64,000 nucleotides of DNA from DATCKG01 sp036562385 (GTDB taxonomy: Bacteria > Bacillota > Sulfobacillia > Symbiobacteriales > Symbiobacteriaceae). This document shows, piece by piece, positions 7,052 through 15,676 of the stretch. The stretch is taken from NCBI GenBank assembly GCA_036562385.1, contig DATCKG010000071.1, positions 1-64,000 on the forward strand, in the 5' to 3' direction. The stretch's first letter is position 1; the number at the start of each line of letters is the position of its first letter. A program made the position numbers and the translations under genes. Below the pieces are notes generated by a model that ran no database searches, was not told where the DNA came from, and saw only the letters and a program-made list of their open reading frames with translations.

Positions 7052-8925
7052 CGCGCATTCCCTCCCGCCGGCTTCAGCAAGGGCTGCAGGCCCAGGGTCA
7101 TGCAGGCGCCGCAGACGTCGCAGTTTTCCCAGCGGCAGTCCGGCACTTCGGTTTCCGCGAGAGCCCGCTGATGATCCTCGATGAGCCACTCCTTGCTGAC
7201 GCCGCTGGACAGGTGATCCCAGGCAAACACCTCGCCGTAGCCCTTGCGGCGGTGAACGTAAAAGTCCAGGGAGACACCGGCGTCCTGGCAGGCCTGAAGC
7301 CAGCGCCCCATGTCGAACTGCTCGTCCCAGCCGTCAAAGCGGGCGCCCAGTTCCCAGGCCCGCAGGATCACGCCGGCCACCCGCCGGTCGCCCAGGGAGA
7401 GCAGGGCCTCCACCTGGCTGGCATCGGACGGGTGATACTTGTAGTCGATGCGCCGGTCCTTGATCAAGGACCGGATATAGCGCTGACGGCGCCGGACCTC
7501 CTCCGGCTCCACCTGCGGCTCGAACTGGAACGGGGTGTGGGGCTTGGGTACAAAGACCGACACGCTGACGGTGACCCGGACTTTCCGGGCTTCCCGCGGC
7601 GGCAGCATCTCATCGGCAATCTGCAGGGCCCACTCCGCCTTCTCCACGATGCCGGCCAGATCTTCATCGGTCTCCGTGGGCAGACCGAGGATGAAGTAGA
7701 GCTTGATAGCCCGGTAGCCCGCGGCAAAGGCAGCCCGAAAGGCTTCCCGGATGTCCCGGTCGGAAACCGTCTTGTTGATCACCCGCCGGATCCGGGCGCT
7801 TCCGCCCTCGGGTGCCAGGGTGATGGAGCTTTTGTGCACCTGCTGCACCGAGTCGGCCAGCGTGACGGAGAAGGCATCCACCCGGGTGGAAGGCAGGGTG
7901 ACGTTGACATTGCCGCAGGACAGTTCGGCGGAAAGGCGCGCAAGCGTCCCCTGGATGTCCGTGTAGTCCGCCGTGGAAAGCGAGACCAGCGAGACCTCGT
8001 TGTATCCCGTGTTCTTCACCATTTCCCGGGCCAGCCGCTGCACCACCTCCGGCGAACGCTCCCGCACCGGGCGGGTCACCATCCCGGCATGGCAGAAGCG
8101 GCAGCCCCGGGTGCAGCCCCGGAAGACCTCCACCTGCGCCCGGTCAAACACCACCTGGATATTCGGCACCACCGGAGCGGTCGGATAGTCCACCGCATCC
8201 AGGTCCTCCACCACAGCCCGGTAGATTGTCGCCGGCGCCCCGGGCTCCACCACCTTATAACGGCGGATCGTGCCGTCCTCGTTGTACTCGGGCTCGTAGA
8301 AGGACGGCACGTAGCAGCCCTGGATCTGCATCAGGCGGCGCAGCAGGTCCCGGCGCCCCGGACGGCCTGCTTCCTTCCAGGCCCGATACGTGTCCAGGAT
8401 CTTATGAATAACCTCCTCGCCGTCGCCCAGGACGGCCACGTCCAGAAAAGGCGCCAGCGGCTCACAGTTGAAGACACAGGGCCCGCCGGCAATCACCAGG
8501 GGGTGCGCCTCCGTGCGGTCGGCGCTCCGGAGGGGAATGCCGGCCAGATCCAGGCAGGTGAGGAGGTTCGTATAGGTCAGCTCATACAGCAGCGGAAACG
8601 CCACGATATCAAATTCGCCCACCGGCGTCCAACTCTCCAGGGTAAAGAGCGGGATCGCATGCTGCCGCATCTGGGCCTCCATGTCCGGCCACGGGGCATA
8701 CGCCCGCTCGCACAGCGCATCGGACCGCCGGTTGATCTGGTGGTACATGATTTGCGAGCCCAGGTGGGACATGCCCACCTCGTAGGTGTCCGGAAAGGTC
8801 CAGGCGACCCGCACCGCCACCTGATCATGGTCCTTCCGGACCGCGTTCCACTCGCCCCCGATGTACCGTCCCGGCTTGGAGACCAGGGGAAGAACAGCTT
8901 CTATGCGTTCCGCAAGCGTTGCCAC
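7048..8925 (-). CDS. TIGR03960 B12-binding-like radical SAM protein
   Basis: The product has about 625 residues. An N-terminal region similar to B12-binding folds (GMSHLGSQIMYHQIN ... LVIAGGPCVFNCEPLAPFLD, DGE) precedes a radical SAM core. The Fe-S cluster motif FRGCTRGCRFCHAG has Cys residues near 271, 275 and 278. A C-terminal Cys cluster (DCRWENCDVCGACM) could bind metal. The GTG at 8925 has GGGAG about 9 bases upstream and fits best; an upstream GTG (8955) has no SD. The substrate is unknown in the family. It belongs to the M23-M50-radical SAM-DUF2344-rng block of Clostridia. Confidence 0.88.
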   Translation of the reverse strand: MATLAERIEAVLPLVSKPGRYIGGEWNAVRKDHDQVAVRVAWTFPDTYEVGMSHLGSQIMYHQINRRSDALCERAYAPWPDMEAQMRQHAIPLFTLESWTPVGEFDIVAFPLLYELTYTNLLTCLDLAGIPLRSADRTEAHPLVIAGGPCVFNCEPLAPFLDVAVLGDGEEVIHKILDTYRAWKEAGRPGRRDLLRRLMQIQGCYVPSFYEPEYNEDGTIRRYKVVEPGAPATIYRAVVEDLDAVDYPTAPVVPNIQVVFDRAQVEVFRGCTRGCRFCHAGMVTRPVRERSPEVVQRLAREMVKNTGYNEVSLVSLSTADYTDIQGTLARLSAELSCGNVNVTLPSTRVDAFSVTLADSVQQVHKSSITLAPEGGSARIRRVINKTVSDRDIREAFRAAFAAGYRAIKLYFILGLPTETDEDLAGIVEKAEWALQIADEMLPPREARKVRVTVSVSVFVPKPHTPFQFEPQVEPEEVRRRQRYIRSLIKDRRIDYKYHPSDASQVEALLSLGDRRVAGVILRAWELGARFDGWDEQFDMGRWLQACQDAGVSLDFYVHRRKGYGEVFAWDHLSSGVSKEWLIEDHQRALAETEVPDCRWENCDVCGACMTLGLQPLLKPAGGNAR

Positions 8926-9020
8926 CGGTATGCGCTCCCTTCTTGTATCGGACACTTAGACGTAATGAATTCGCCCGAAGAGGCCGCAATTCCTCCCCGG
9001 GCTTTGAGGCCGCATGGGGG

Positions 9021-9869
9021 TCAGAGGTCGAGAATCTGCTCCACCGGCACCTCCGGCCCCCGTGCGGCAAACGCGTCCACCAGTTCCCCTTCAAAGAGCG
9101 TACCCAACGGATGCATGGATGTATCCACGACTACCACCGTATGGTAATCTCCAGCCGCCATATGCGCCAGAACCTCTCCCAGCTTCGTTCCTTCCACCGC
9201 CACCAGCGGGCGGACCGGCATCACCCGCCGGCGAGCCAGTTGCTCCCGCTTGTGAAGCAACTGCCGGTACGTCCGCCAGGTCGCGTCGATCACCTCCTTC
9301 CCCGCCCCCAGGGCCAGAAAAAGGCCGCCCACCAGCGGCGTCAGGTACAGCTGGCGGGTCCGAAGCAGCACCAGGAAAGCCGTGGCTGCCAGCAGCGTGC
9401 CGATAAACCGGCCGGCCACCGCCATCCAGCCCGATACCCGGCGGTACCCCCAGCGCTGAGCCAGAAGCCCTCGCAGGGCCCGCCCGCCGTCCAGGGGCAG
9501 CGCCGGGATGAGATTGAAGAACGCCAGGTTCGCGTTGGCCAGAAATGCAAAACGGACCAGTTGCTGGTCCCAGAACTGCTCACCGGTGAGGAAGAGAGTC
9601 AGCCCTGCCAGAAAGAAGCTCTGAAAGGGGCCGGCCAGGGCGATGGATGTCTCCGCCTGGGGGTCCAGTTCCAGAGCGGCGTCCAGCCGGGCCATGCCGC
9701 CAAAGGGCGTGAGGATCAGTTCTTCCACTTCCACGCCCAGCACCCAGGCCACCGCCAGATGGGCGATTTCATGGGCCGCCAGCGAACCCACCAGGATCAT
9801 GGCCTCCAGCCCATGGCCGGCCCCCACCGCCACCGCCAGCAGCAGGCCGAACAGCCAGTGAATCCCCAC
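9021..9869 (-). CDS. Membrane M50 site-2 protease with CBS-like tail (SpoIVFB-like)
   Basis: The product is an intramembrane zinc metalloprotease of 282 residues or slightly more. The HEIAH catalytic motif is in helix 2, the third ligand lies in NLIPALPLDGGR, and several further membrane helices are present. A C-terminal segment (VRPLVAVEGTKLGEVLAHMAAGDYHTVVVVD) resembles a CBS domain, as in SpoIVFB. The GTG at 9869 starts the longest conventional frame, but the eight or so preceding codons encode LGRIAGIRVGIHW, which is typical family sequence. The true start may therefore be a CTG at 9893 or 9899, overlapping the M23 stop. It follows the M23 gene as spoIVFB follows spoIVFA. A role in pro-sigma-K cleavage is possible but not shown here. 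Confidence 0.85.
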   Translation of the reverse strand: MGIHWLFGLLLAVAVGAGHGLEAMILVGSLAAHEIAHLAVAWVLGVEVEELILTPFGGMARLDAALELDPQAETSIALAGPFQSFFLAGLTLFLTGEQFWDQQLVRFAFLANANLAFFNLIPALPLDGGRALRGLLAQRWGYRRVSGWMAVAGRFIGTLLAATAFLVLLRTRQLYLTPLVGGLFLALGAGKEVIDATWRTYRQLLHKREQLARRRVMPVRPLVAVEGTKLGEVLAHMAAGDYHTVVVVDTSMHPLGTLFEGELVDAFAARGPEVPVEQILDL

Positions 9870-9895
9870 CCGGATGCCGGCGATGCGCCCCAGGA

Positions 9896-10708
9896 TCAGA
9901 GCTGGCTCCCCCCCAGGCCAAGATAATGGGCCGGATCCACCGGCTCTCCGCCGCCCGCGGGCCGCACCTCGAAGTGGAGATGGGGCTCCATGTCCCGCTC
10001 GGCGCCGGTAGGCTGCCCCACCACCGCCAGAAGCTGACCGGTCGTCACCTGCTCCCCCACCCGGACCCGCACCTTGCTCACCTGGGTGTACCGGGCGATG
10101 ATGCTTCCGTGGTCCACCTCCACCACCATGCCGAGAAGCGGATCCATCGCCACCCGGGTCACTGTCCCGGGCGCCGCCGCGACCACCGGCGTACCCACAG
10201 GAGCCAGCACGTCCAGCCCCTCATGAAAGTGCTCACCCACCTCGGGAGGCAGCCACCCGTAGCCGTACAGAACGACACCCTGTACCGGCCACTGAAGCAC
10301 AGGACCGCTCCGCAGCGGCGGATCCACGCGGGCAGCCTCCTCGGTGGGGTTTGTCTGAAGCTGGGGCAGCCACGCGCGCACCCGAGCCTGCCCGGTACGC
10401 CACAGCCCGGCCAGAGCAGGGATCCATCCGCCCCGGCCCTCCGCCCACCGCTGCACCTTTTGGGCCATGTCCCGGAAGTCGCTGTCGAAGGTCACCGTCC
10501 AGATCAAGGCTGCCCGTACCCGATCCAGGGGCCCGACCGGCACAGCGGCCGCCAGGAAACTGACCGCCACCAGCAGCAGGGAGAGAACCACCCGGAATAA
10601 TGGGCTGTCACGCCGGGATCGCGTCCACCCTTCTCCCGCCGGTTCAGCCATCTCCGACGGACGGCCACCGGCTGTCGCCCCTGTCTGCCGCAGAACCCGC
10701 CTGGACAT
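9896..10708 (-). CDS. M23 family peptidase (SpoIVFA-like)
   Basis: The product has 270 residues. A cytoplasmic N-terminus of about 35 residues is followed by one transmembrane helix (VVLSLLLVAVSFLAAAVPVG). A C-terminal LytM/M23 domain follows, with HFHEGLDV (H-x3-D) and PHLHFEV (H-x-H), so the zinc ligands are intact. GGGAGGG lies 6 bases before the ATG. Its place immediately upstream of an SpoIVFB-like M50 protease suggests a SpoIVFA-type partner. Unlike the Bacillus protein, which I recall as having lost these residues, this copy could still be an active endopeptidase. Confidence 0.85.
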   Translation of the reverse strand: MSRRVLRQTGATAGGRPSEMAEPAGEGWTRSRRDSPLFRVVLSLLLVAVSFLAAAVPVGPLDRVRAALIWTVTFDSDFRDMAQKVQRWAEGRGGWIPALAGLWRTGQARVRAWLPQLQTNPTEEAARVDPPLRSGPVLQWPVQGVVLYGYGWLPPEVGEHFHEGLDVLAPVGTPVVAAAPGTVTRVAMDPLLGMVVEVDHGSIIARYTQVSKVRVRVGEQVTTGQLLAVVGQPTGAERDMEPHLHFEVRPAGGGEPVDPAHYLGLGGSQL

Positions 10709-10790
10709 GGCATTCCCTCCCGGTGCCTGTCTGGTGCATGTCTATGGACGAGCCCCGGGATTATGACACCGCCGGCGGACAGAGGCAAAA

Positions 10791-10830
10791 AGAAGGACGC
10801 CCCACCCCCAAGAGGGCAGGGCGCCGTCTC
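10791..10830 (-). terminator. Intrinsic terminator of the thioesterase gene
   Basis: On the minus strand a GC-rich stem (GACGGCGCCCTGCCC against GGGTGGGGCGTC, imperfect) is followed by CTTCTTTTTG. It separates the thioesterase gene from the M23 gene. Confidence 0.65.
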
Positions 10831-10856
10831 TGACCGGGTACTCCGGTGGAACCCGG

Positions 10857-11291
10857 TCATTTCGTTTCGCTGCCGGCCGCCTCCGTCCTGGCCCCCTCAC
10901 CCTTCGGGGCCAGCAACTTGAACGTGCCCATGGCCTTGGCCACCAGTTGGCCGGAGCCGTCCCGGACCTCCCCCTCGCAGACCGAGAGCGACCGCCCCTG
11001 ATGAATCACCCGTCCCTCGGCCACCAACCGGCCTTTCCCCGGGTTGATGAAGTTGATCTTCATCTCCACGGTAACGGCCCCCCGGTACTCGGGCGTGGTG
11101 GCCCGCAGGGAGGTGCCCATGGCCATATCCAGCAGCGACATGATAATCCCGCCGTGGGCTGCTTCCCAACTGTTCAGGTGTTCAGGCCGGAGATCCAGGG
11201 CCAGCACCACGTGGCCCGGCTCCTTGACCAGCGTCTGTACCCCCAGGTGCCGGGAAAAGGGAATGTCCTTGACGGCATCCAGGTCTGTCAT
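10857..11291 (-). CDS. Hotdog-fold PaaI-type acyl-CoA thioesterase
   Basis: The product has 144 residues. The hotdog core is visible: HLGV, then NSWEAAHGGIIMSLLDMAMG (the family H-GG motif), then TVEMKINFINPGKGRLVAEGRVIHQGRSLSVCEGEV. The ATG at 11291 is preceded by GGGGGAGG at a normal distance. Such enzymes hydrolyse medium-chain or aromatic acyl-CoAs to free the CoA pool. It lies 400 bases beyond the thiolase end of the beta-oxidation operon on the same strand and could serve that pathway, but it may be transcribed separately. Confidence 0.85.
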   Translation of the reverse strand: MTDLDAVKDIPFSRHLGVQTLVKEPGHVVLALDLRPEHLNSWEAAHGGIIMSLLDMAMGTSLRATTPEYRGAVTVEMKINFINPGKGRLVAEGRVIHQGRSLSVCEGEVRDGSGQLVAKAMGTFKLLAPKGEGARTEAAGSETK

Positions 11292-11438
11292 CGGTACGCT
11301 GAACCTCCCCCTGCCGTGTCGCGTGGGTGCCATACTCACCCAATGGCTCGCAGTCCTGAGTGGATTACGCCACGGCAGGCAGGCAATCCTTGTTCTTTTT
11401 CGGTGTGAACCGTTCACGGGCTGCGAGGCCTGTCGCCG

Positions 11439-11645
11439 TTATGCCACCGCCGAATCACCAGGGGGCGCCTTTTTCCGGCGCACCGCTGCCCAAAGCAGAC
11501 CGCCTATGACGGCCAAAACCCCGGCTGCTGCCGCTGCAATGCGCCCGTACAAATACTGACGTGCCGTCAGCGTGAGATGCTCCCGTCGCCCCGGGATCAG
11601 GGTCCAGGTGACCTTCCTGCCGGTGACGTATATGCACCGGTTCAC
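11439..11645 (-). CDS. Small tail-anchored membrane protein, hypothetical
   Basis: The product has 68 residues at most. A polar N-terminal part (TWTLIPGRREHLTLTARQ) is followed by one clear membrane helix of about 20 residues (IAAAAAGVLAVIGGLLWAA) and a basic stop-transfer end (VRRKKAPPG). This is the layout of a real single-pass protein rather than a chance frame. The GTG start at 11645 has no convincing SD, and an internal start is possible. It sits between the thiolase and thioesterase genes. No function can be assigned. Confidence 0.4.
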   Translation of the reverse strand: MNRCIYVTGRKVTWTLIPGRREHLTLTARQYLYGRIAAAAAGVLAVIGGLLWAAVRRKKAPPGDSAVA

Positions 11646-11691
11646 GGTTTTCGCACACGTGTCCCTCGGTCATCGCAGACGGCGCCGTGGC

Positions 11692-12891
11692 TCAGACCCG
11701 CTCGAAGATGGTGGCCAGGCCCTGCCCCACGCCGATGCAGAGGGTCGCCAGCCCGTAGCGAGTCTCCCGCCGCCGCATCTCGTACAGCAGGGTGGTGACA
11801 AGCCGGGCGCCGCTGCAGCCCAGCGGATGGCCCAGGGCGATGGCCCCGCCGTTGACGTTTACCTTCGACTGGTCCAGCCCCAGTTCCCGGATCACGGCCA
11901 GGGACTGGGCGGCGAAGGCCTCATTCAGTTCCACCAGGCCGATCTGGTCCAGCGTCAGCCCGGCCCGCTGCAGGGCCTTCCGCACCGCCGGCACCGGACC
12001 GATCCCCATGTAGGCAGGATCGACACCGGCCACGGCCATGGCCTTCACCCGTGCCATGGGCCTCAGCCCCAGTTCCCGGGCTTTGTCTTCGCTCATGATC
12101 AGCACCGCGGCAGCGCCGTCGTTGATGCCGGAGGAGTTACCGGCGGTGACGGTTCCGCCTTTGCGGAAAGCTGGTTTCAGCTTGGCCAGTTGCTCCAGAG
12201 TGGTGTCAGGACGGGGATGCTCGTCGGTATCCACCAGCCGGGTCTCCCCCTTTCCAGCGGGGACAGGCACCGGCACGATCTCTTCCCGGAATTTCCCCGC
12301 CGCGATGGCCGCCGCCGCCCGCTGCTGGGACTGCAGGGCGAACCGATCCTGCTCTTCCCGGGTAATGCCGTACTTCTCGGCCACGTTTTCGGCAGTTTCG
12401 CCCATGCTGTAGGGATAGTACATCTCAGCCAGCTTGGGGTTGGTGAAGCGCCACCCGATGGTGGTGTCGTAGATCTCCACGTTCCGTGCGAAGGGCTGGG
12501 ACGGCTTGCCCATGACGAAAGGCGCCCGGGTCATGCTTTCCACGCCGCCGGCGATGTAGATGTCGCCTTCTCCCACCATCACGGCCCGGGCAGCCTGGTT
12601 GATGGCCTCCAGCCCCGAAGCGCAGAGGCGATTGACCGTCACGCCTCCCACGGTCACCGGGAGCCCGGCCAGCAGCAGCGCCATCCGGGCCACGTTCCGG
12701 TTGTCCTCGCCGGCCTGGTTGGCGCACCCCATATAGACGTCCTCCACCTCCTCAGGGGAGACAGCAGGGTTGCGCTCCATCAGGGCCCGGATCACAAGGG
12801 CCGCCAGGTCGTCGGGCCGCACATCCTTCAGCGCACCGCCGTACCGTCCGATGGGCGTGCGCACGGCATCCACAATCACGGCGCTCCGCAA
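11692..12891 (-). CDS. Acetyl-CoA acyltransferase / thiolase
   Basis: The product has 399 residues, typical of thiolase II. The nucleophile Cys90 lies in NRLCASGLEAI, the catalytic His in GHPLGCSGAR, and the second Cys in TLCIGVGQG. It performs the terminal thiolytic step, cleaving a 3-ketoacyl-CoA to acetyl-CoA plus a shortened acyl-CoA; the PcaF/FadA branch and the acetoacetyl-CoA thiolases are hard to separate by eye. It is the last gene of the sigma-54 operon, 24 bases after the LivMG fusion gene. It completes the beta-oxidation set formed with the upstream dehydrogenases and hydratase. Confidence 0.93.
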   Translation of the reverse strand: MRSAVIVDAVRTPIGRYGGALKDVRPDDLAALVIRALMERNPAVSPEEVEDVYMGCANQAGEDNRNVARMALLLAGLPVTVGGVTVNRLCASGLEAINQAARAVMVGEGDIYIAGGVESMTRAPFVMGKPSQPFARNVEIYDTTIGWRFTNPKLAEMYYPYSMGETAENVAEKYGITREEQDRFALQSQQRAAAAIAAGKFREEIVPVPVPAGKGETRLVDTDEHPRPDTTLEQLAKLKPAFRKGGTVTAGNSSGINDGAAAVLIMSEDKARELGLRPMARVKAMAVAGVDPAYMGIGPVPAVRKALQRAGLTLDQIGLVELNEAFAAQSLAVIRELGLDQSKVNVNGGAIALGHPLGCSGARLVTTLLYEMRRRETRYGLATLCIGVGQGLATIFERV

Positions 12892-12915
12892 GGTCTGGTT
12901 CCCCTCCCCTTCGCA

Positions 12916-14709
12916 TCAGTCTGCGGCGGCGTCCCCGAGGTAAGCCGAAAGCACCCGCGGGTCGGACTGCACTGCCTCAGGCGCGCCGGAACAGATCACC
13001 TGACCCGAATCCAGGACGGTAACGGTGTCCGAGATCCCCATCACCAGCCGCATATCGTGCTCGATCAGCAAGATGGTGATGCCCAGTTCCTTGATCCGGC
13101 GCAGCAGCCGCTCCAGTTCCTCCCCTTCGGGCTCCGAGAGCCCTGCCGCCGGCTCATCCAGGAGCAATACGGCCGGTCGGGCGGCCAGAGCCCGGGCGAT
13201 CTCCAGCAGCCGCTGCAGCCCGTGGGGCAGACTGCCGGCCTCCTGGTTGGCCCGATCGGCAAGTCCGACGAGGCTGAGAAGCCCCAGGGCAAACTCCCTG
13301 GCCTCGCGCTCTTCCCGGCGGGCGCCAGGGAGGCCCAGGGCCGCCTGCAGCAGGTCGGTCCGGCGCCAGCTGTGCTGGCCCACCAGCACGTTCTCCAGGA
13401 CCGTCAGCCGCGGGAATATCTGAGAGCGCTGAAAGGTCCGGGCCAGCCCCAGGCCGGCCAACTGGTAGGCCTTCCGCCCGGTGATCTCCTGACCCCGGAG
13501 GAAGACAGCACCGCCGCTGGGCCGGTAGATCCCGGAAATGGCGTGCAGACAAGTGGTCTTGCCGGAGCCGTTGGGGCCGATCAGCGCGTGGATGGTGCCG
13601 TCCTCAACCCGCAGGCTGACGCCGTCCAGGGCCTTGATGCCGCCAAAATATTTGGTAAGCCCCTGCACTTCCAAGGCCGGTACGTCCGCCGGGCCCGGCG
13701 CCCGGCGCAAAAGCTCCACAGCCTGCTCCTCCAGCCGCTCGAGTTCCCCCTTATCCGGCATCGGTTCCGACGGCTCCCGCCAGCGCCGGGGCAGGAGGCT
13801 CACCAGCCCGCCCGGCAAGAAGATCACCGCCAGCAGCAGGATGCCGCCGTAGATGATCAGCCGGAACGCATCCAGCCCGGCGATCAGTTCGGGCAGCGCC
13901 TGGATAAGGCCCACCCCCAGGACCGGGCCGGCCACGGTCCCCATGCCGCCCACCAGCAGCATCACCAGCATTTCCACGGAGACGCCGAAGGTGAACGACT
14001 CGGGGCTCACGTAGCGGAAGACGTGGGCATACAGGGCCCCCGCCATGCCGGCGCCCAGGCTGCCCAGCACAAAGGCCAGGAGCTTGTAGCGGTACTCGCT
14101 GATGCCCAGGGACTCCGCCGCCACCTCTCCTTCCCGCAGGGCCAGGAAAGCCCGTCCCACGCGGCTGCGGGCCATGTTGGCGATTCCCCAGGTAAGTCCC
14201 GCTGCCAGGGCGAGGATCACGTAGTAGGTGCCCACCGCGTCCAGTTCCCGTCCGAAGAGGATCACCCCGGGAATGCCGGTAAGCCCGGCAAAGCCGCCGG
14301 TGAAGGAGCCGCCCTCGTTGGCCAGCTTCTCCACCATGATGCCGAAGCCGATGGTGACAACGGCCAGGTAGTGGTGACGCACCCGGAGGGCCGGCACCCC
14401 CAGGAGGAGTCCCACCAGCATGGTCATCACCACCGCACCGGCAAAGTCGCCCACAAACCCCCAGCCCAGGGAAAGGGCCAGCTTGGCCGCGGTGTAGGCG
14501 CCCACCGCAAAGAGTCCGGCGTGGCCCAGGCTGACCTGGCCGGCATAGCCGGCCATCAGGTTGAGCCCCTGCACGGCGATGACCAGGATCCCGGCCATCT
14601 GAACCTTTTGCAGGTAGTACGGGTTGTCGGTGAGCAGCGGCACCGCGGCCGCACCGGCCAGGGCCAGCAGGGCCGCAAGACCACCCAAACGGAACGGTTT
14701 CCGGTCCAC
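12916..14709 (-). CDS. Fused branched-chain-type ABC permease and ATPase (LivM-LivG)
   Basis: The product has 597 residues. Residues 1-310 form a LivM-type permease: many helices, with the GYAGQVSLGHAGLFAVGAY and KLLAFVLGSLGAGMAGALYAH segments. After a charged linker, residues from about 345 to 597 form a LivG-type ATPase with GPNGSGKT (Walker A), LPHGLQRLLEIARAL (signature) and LLLDEPAAGLS (Walker B). Usually these are separate genes. The reading frame is continuous with no slip site, so the fusion is real. It pairs with LivH, LivF and LivK made from the same operon. Fusing the ATPase to one permease but not the other would fix the orientation of the heterodimeric ATPase pair. Confidence 0.93.
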   Translation of the reverse strand: MDRKPFRLGGLAALLALAGAAAVPLLTDNPYYLQKVQMAGILVIAVQGLNLMAGYAGQVSLGHAGLFAVGAYTAAKLALSLGWGFVGDFAGAVVMTMLVGLLLGVPALRVRHHYLAVVTIGFGIMVEKLANEGGSFTGGFAGLTGIPGVILFGRELDAVGTYYVILALAAGLTWGIANMARSRVGRAFLALREGEVAAESLGISEYRYKLLAFVLGSLGAGMAGALYAHVFRYVSPESFTFGVSVEMLVMLLVGGMGTVAGPVLGVGLIQALPELIAGLDAFRLIIYGGILLLAVIFLPGGLVSLLPRRWREPSEPMPDKGELERLEEQAVELLRRAPGPADVPALEVQGLTKYFGGIKALDGVSLRVEDGTIHALIGPNGSGKTTCLHAISGIYRPSGGAVFLRGQEITGRKAYQLAGLGLARTFQRSQIFPRLTVLENVLVGQHSWRRTDLLQAALGLPGARREEREAREFALGLLSLVGLADRANQEAGSLPHGLQRLLEIARALAARPAVLLLDEPAAGLSEPEGEELERLLRRIKELGITILLIEHDMRLVMGISDTVTVLDSGQVICSGAPEAVQSDPRVLSAYLGDAAAD

Positions 14710-14719
14710 CAGGCTTCAC

Positions 14720-15613
14720 CTACGCTTTCTCCGTCACAGGCTGGCCAAGCAGCCCCTGAGGACGCATCACCAGCACCAGGATGATCAGGAGAAAGGCGGT
14801 AATGTCCCGGAACCCGGCCGTAATGAAGGTGCCGCTGATGATCTCCATGACCCCCAGGATCAGGCCGCCTACCATGGCCCCCCGGTTGGAACCCAGGCCG
14901 CCCAGCACCGCGGCGCCAAATCCCTTCAGACCGACGATCAAACCCAACACCGAAGAGGCAAAGGTCAGGGGGCTGACCAGAAACCCGGCCAGCGCGGCCA
15001 GGGCGCCGGCCAGGGCGAAGCTGAAGCCCACCATGGCCGGGGTGTTGATGCCCATGTACGCGGCCGCCTCCGCGTTGAAGCTGGTGGCCTTGAAGGCCTT
15101 GCCCAGGAAGGTGTAGTTCAGCAGCAGCTCCGTCAGCACAGCCAGCAGGATCGCCGCCAGCAGGACGAAGGCCTGCACCGAGTTGATCACCAGTTCGCCC
15201 AGTCGCAGGTTCCCATCCGGCACCAGCGCCGGCAGCGGGTGGAATTCCTTGCCCCACAGCAGCATGGCCACGTTCTGGATGACGATCCCGATCCCTATGG
15301 TGGAGAGAATCCACCCCAGCCGGCTGCCGCCGCTTTGGCGCCGGGAAAGGGGCTGCCATGCGATCCGGTAAACCGCCAGCGCCAGGACGGAGACCACCGC
15401 CAGCGACACCAGGATGGCCAGATGGGGCGGCAGCCCCAGGGCGGTGACAGCCGCCAGCCCCACCATGCCGCCCATCATCACCAGTTCGCCCTGGCTGAAA
15501 TTGATGATCCCGGTGGTGGCGTAGATCAGGTTGTACCCGATGGCCACCAGTGCGTAGATGGAGCCCATGGTCAGCCCCGTAAAGACGAGCTGCAGGAGGA
15601 AGCCGAGGCTCAC
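14720..15613 (-). CDS. livH: Branched-chain-type ABC permease (LivH)
   Basis: The product has 297 residues and about eight membrane helices. Family segments are IYALVAIGYNLIYATTGIINFSQGELVMMGGMVG near the N-terminus and GLKGFGAAVLGGLGSNRGAMVGG, the cytoplasmic ATPase-coupling loop. It forms the membrane heterodimer with the permease half of the LivMG fusion encoded 10 bases downstream. The real substrate depends on the LivK-type binding protein. Confidence 0.92.
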   Translation of the reverse strand: MSLGFLLQLVFTGLTMGSIYALVAIGYNLIYATTGIINFSQGELVMMGGMVGLAAVTALGLPPHLAILVSLAVVSVLALAVYRIAWQPLSRRQSGGSRLGWILSTIGIGIVIQNVAMLLWGKEFHPLPALVPDGNLRLGELVINSVQAFVLLAAILLAVLTELLLNYTFLGKAFKATSFNAEAAAYMGINTPAMVGFSFALAGALAALAGFLVSPLTFASSVLGLIVGLKGFGAAVLGGLGSNRGAMVGGLILGVMEIISGTFITAGFRDITAFLLIILVLVMRPQGLLGQPVTEKA

Positions 15614-15676
15614 CCAATGACCTCCTTCCCTGCGGACGGGCCGGGCCGGATCGGAAAGGCCCGGCCCGCCGCGGCA

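Noticed and set aside
11572..14784. A very long plus-strand open frame (over 1000 codons) opposite the importer genes
   Set aside because: It is antisense to clear Liv and thiolase genes, is rich in His, Gln, Gly and Arg, and has no domain; GC-rich codon bias on the minus strand leaves this frame open by chance. The same holds for long plus-strand frames at 4033-5862, 7171-9147, 51348-54149 and 57531-59648.
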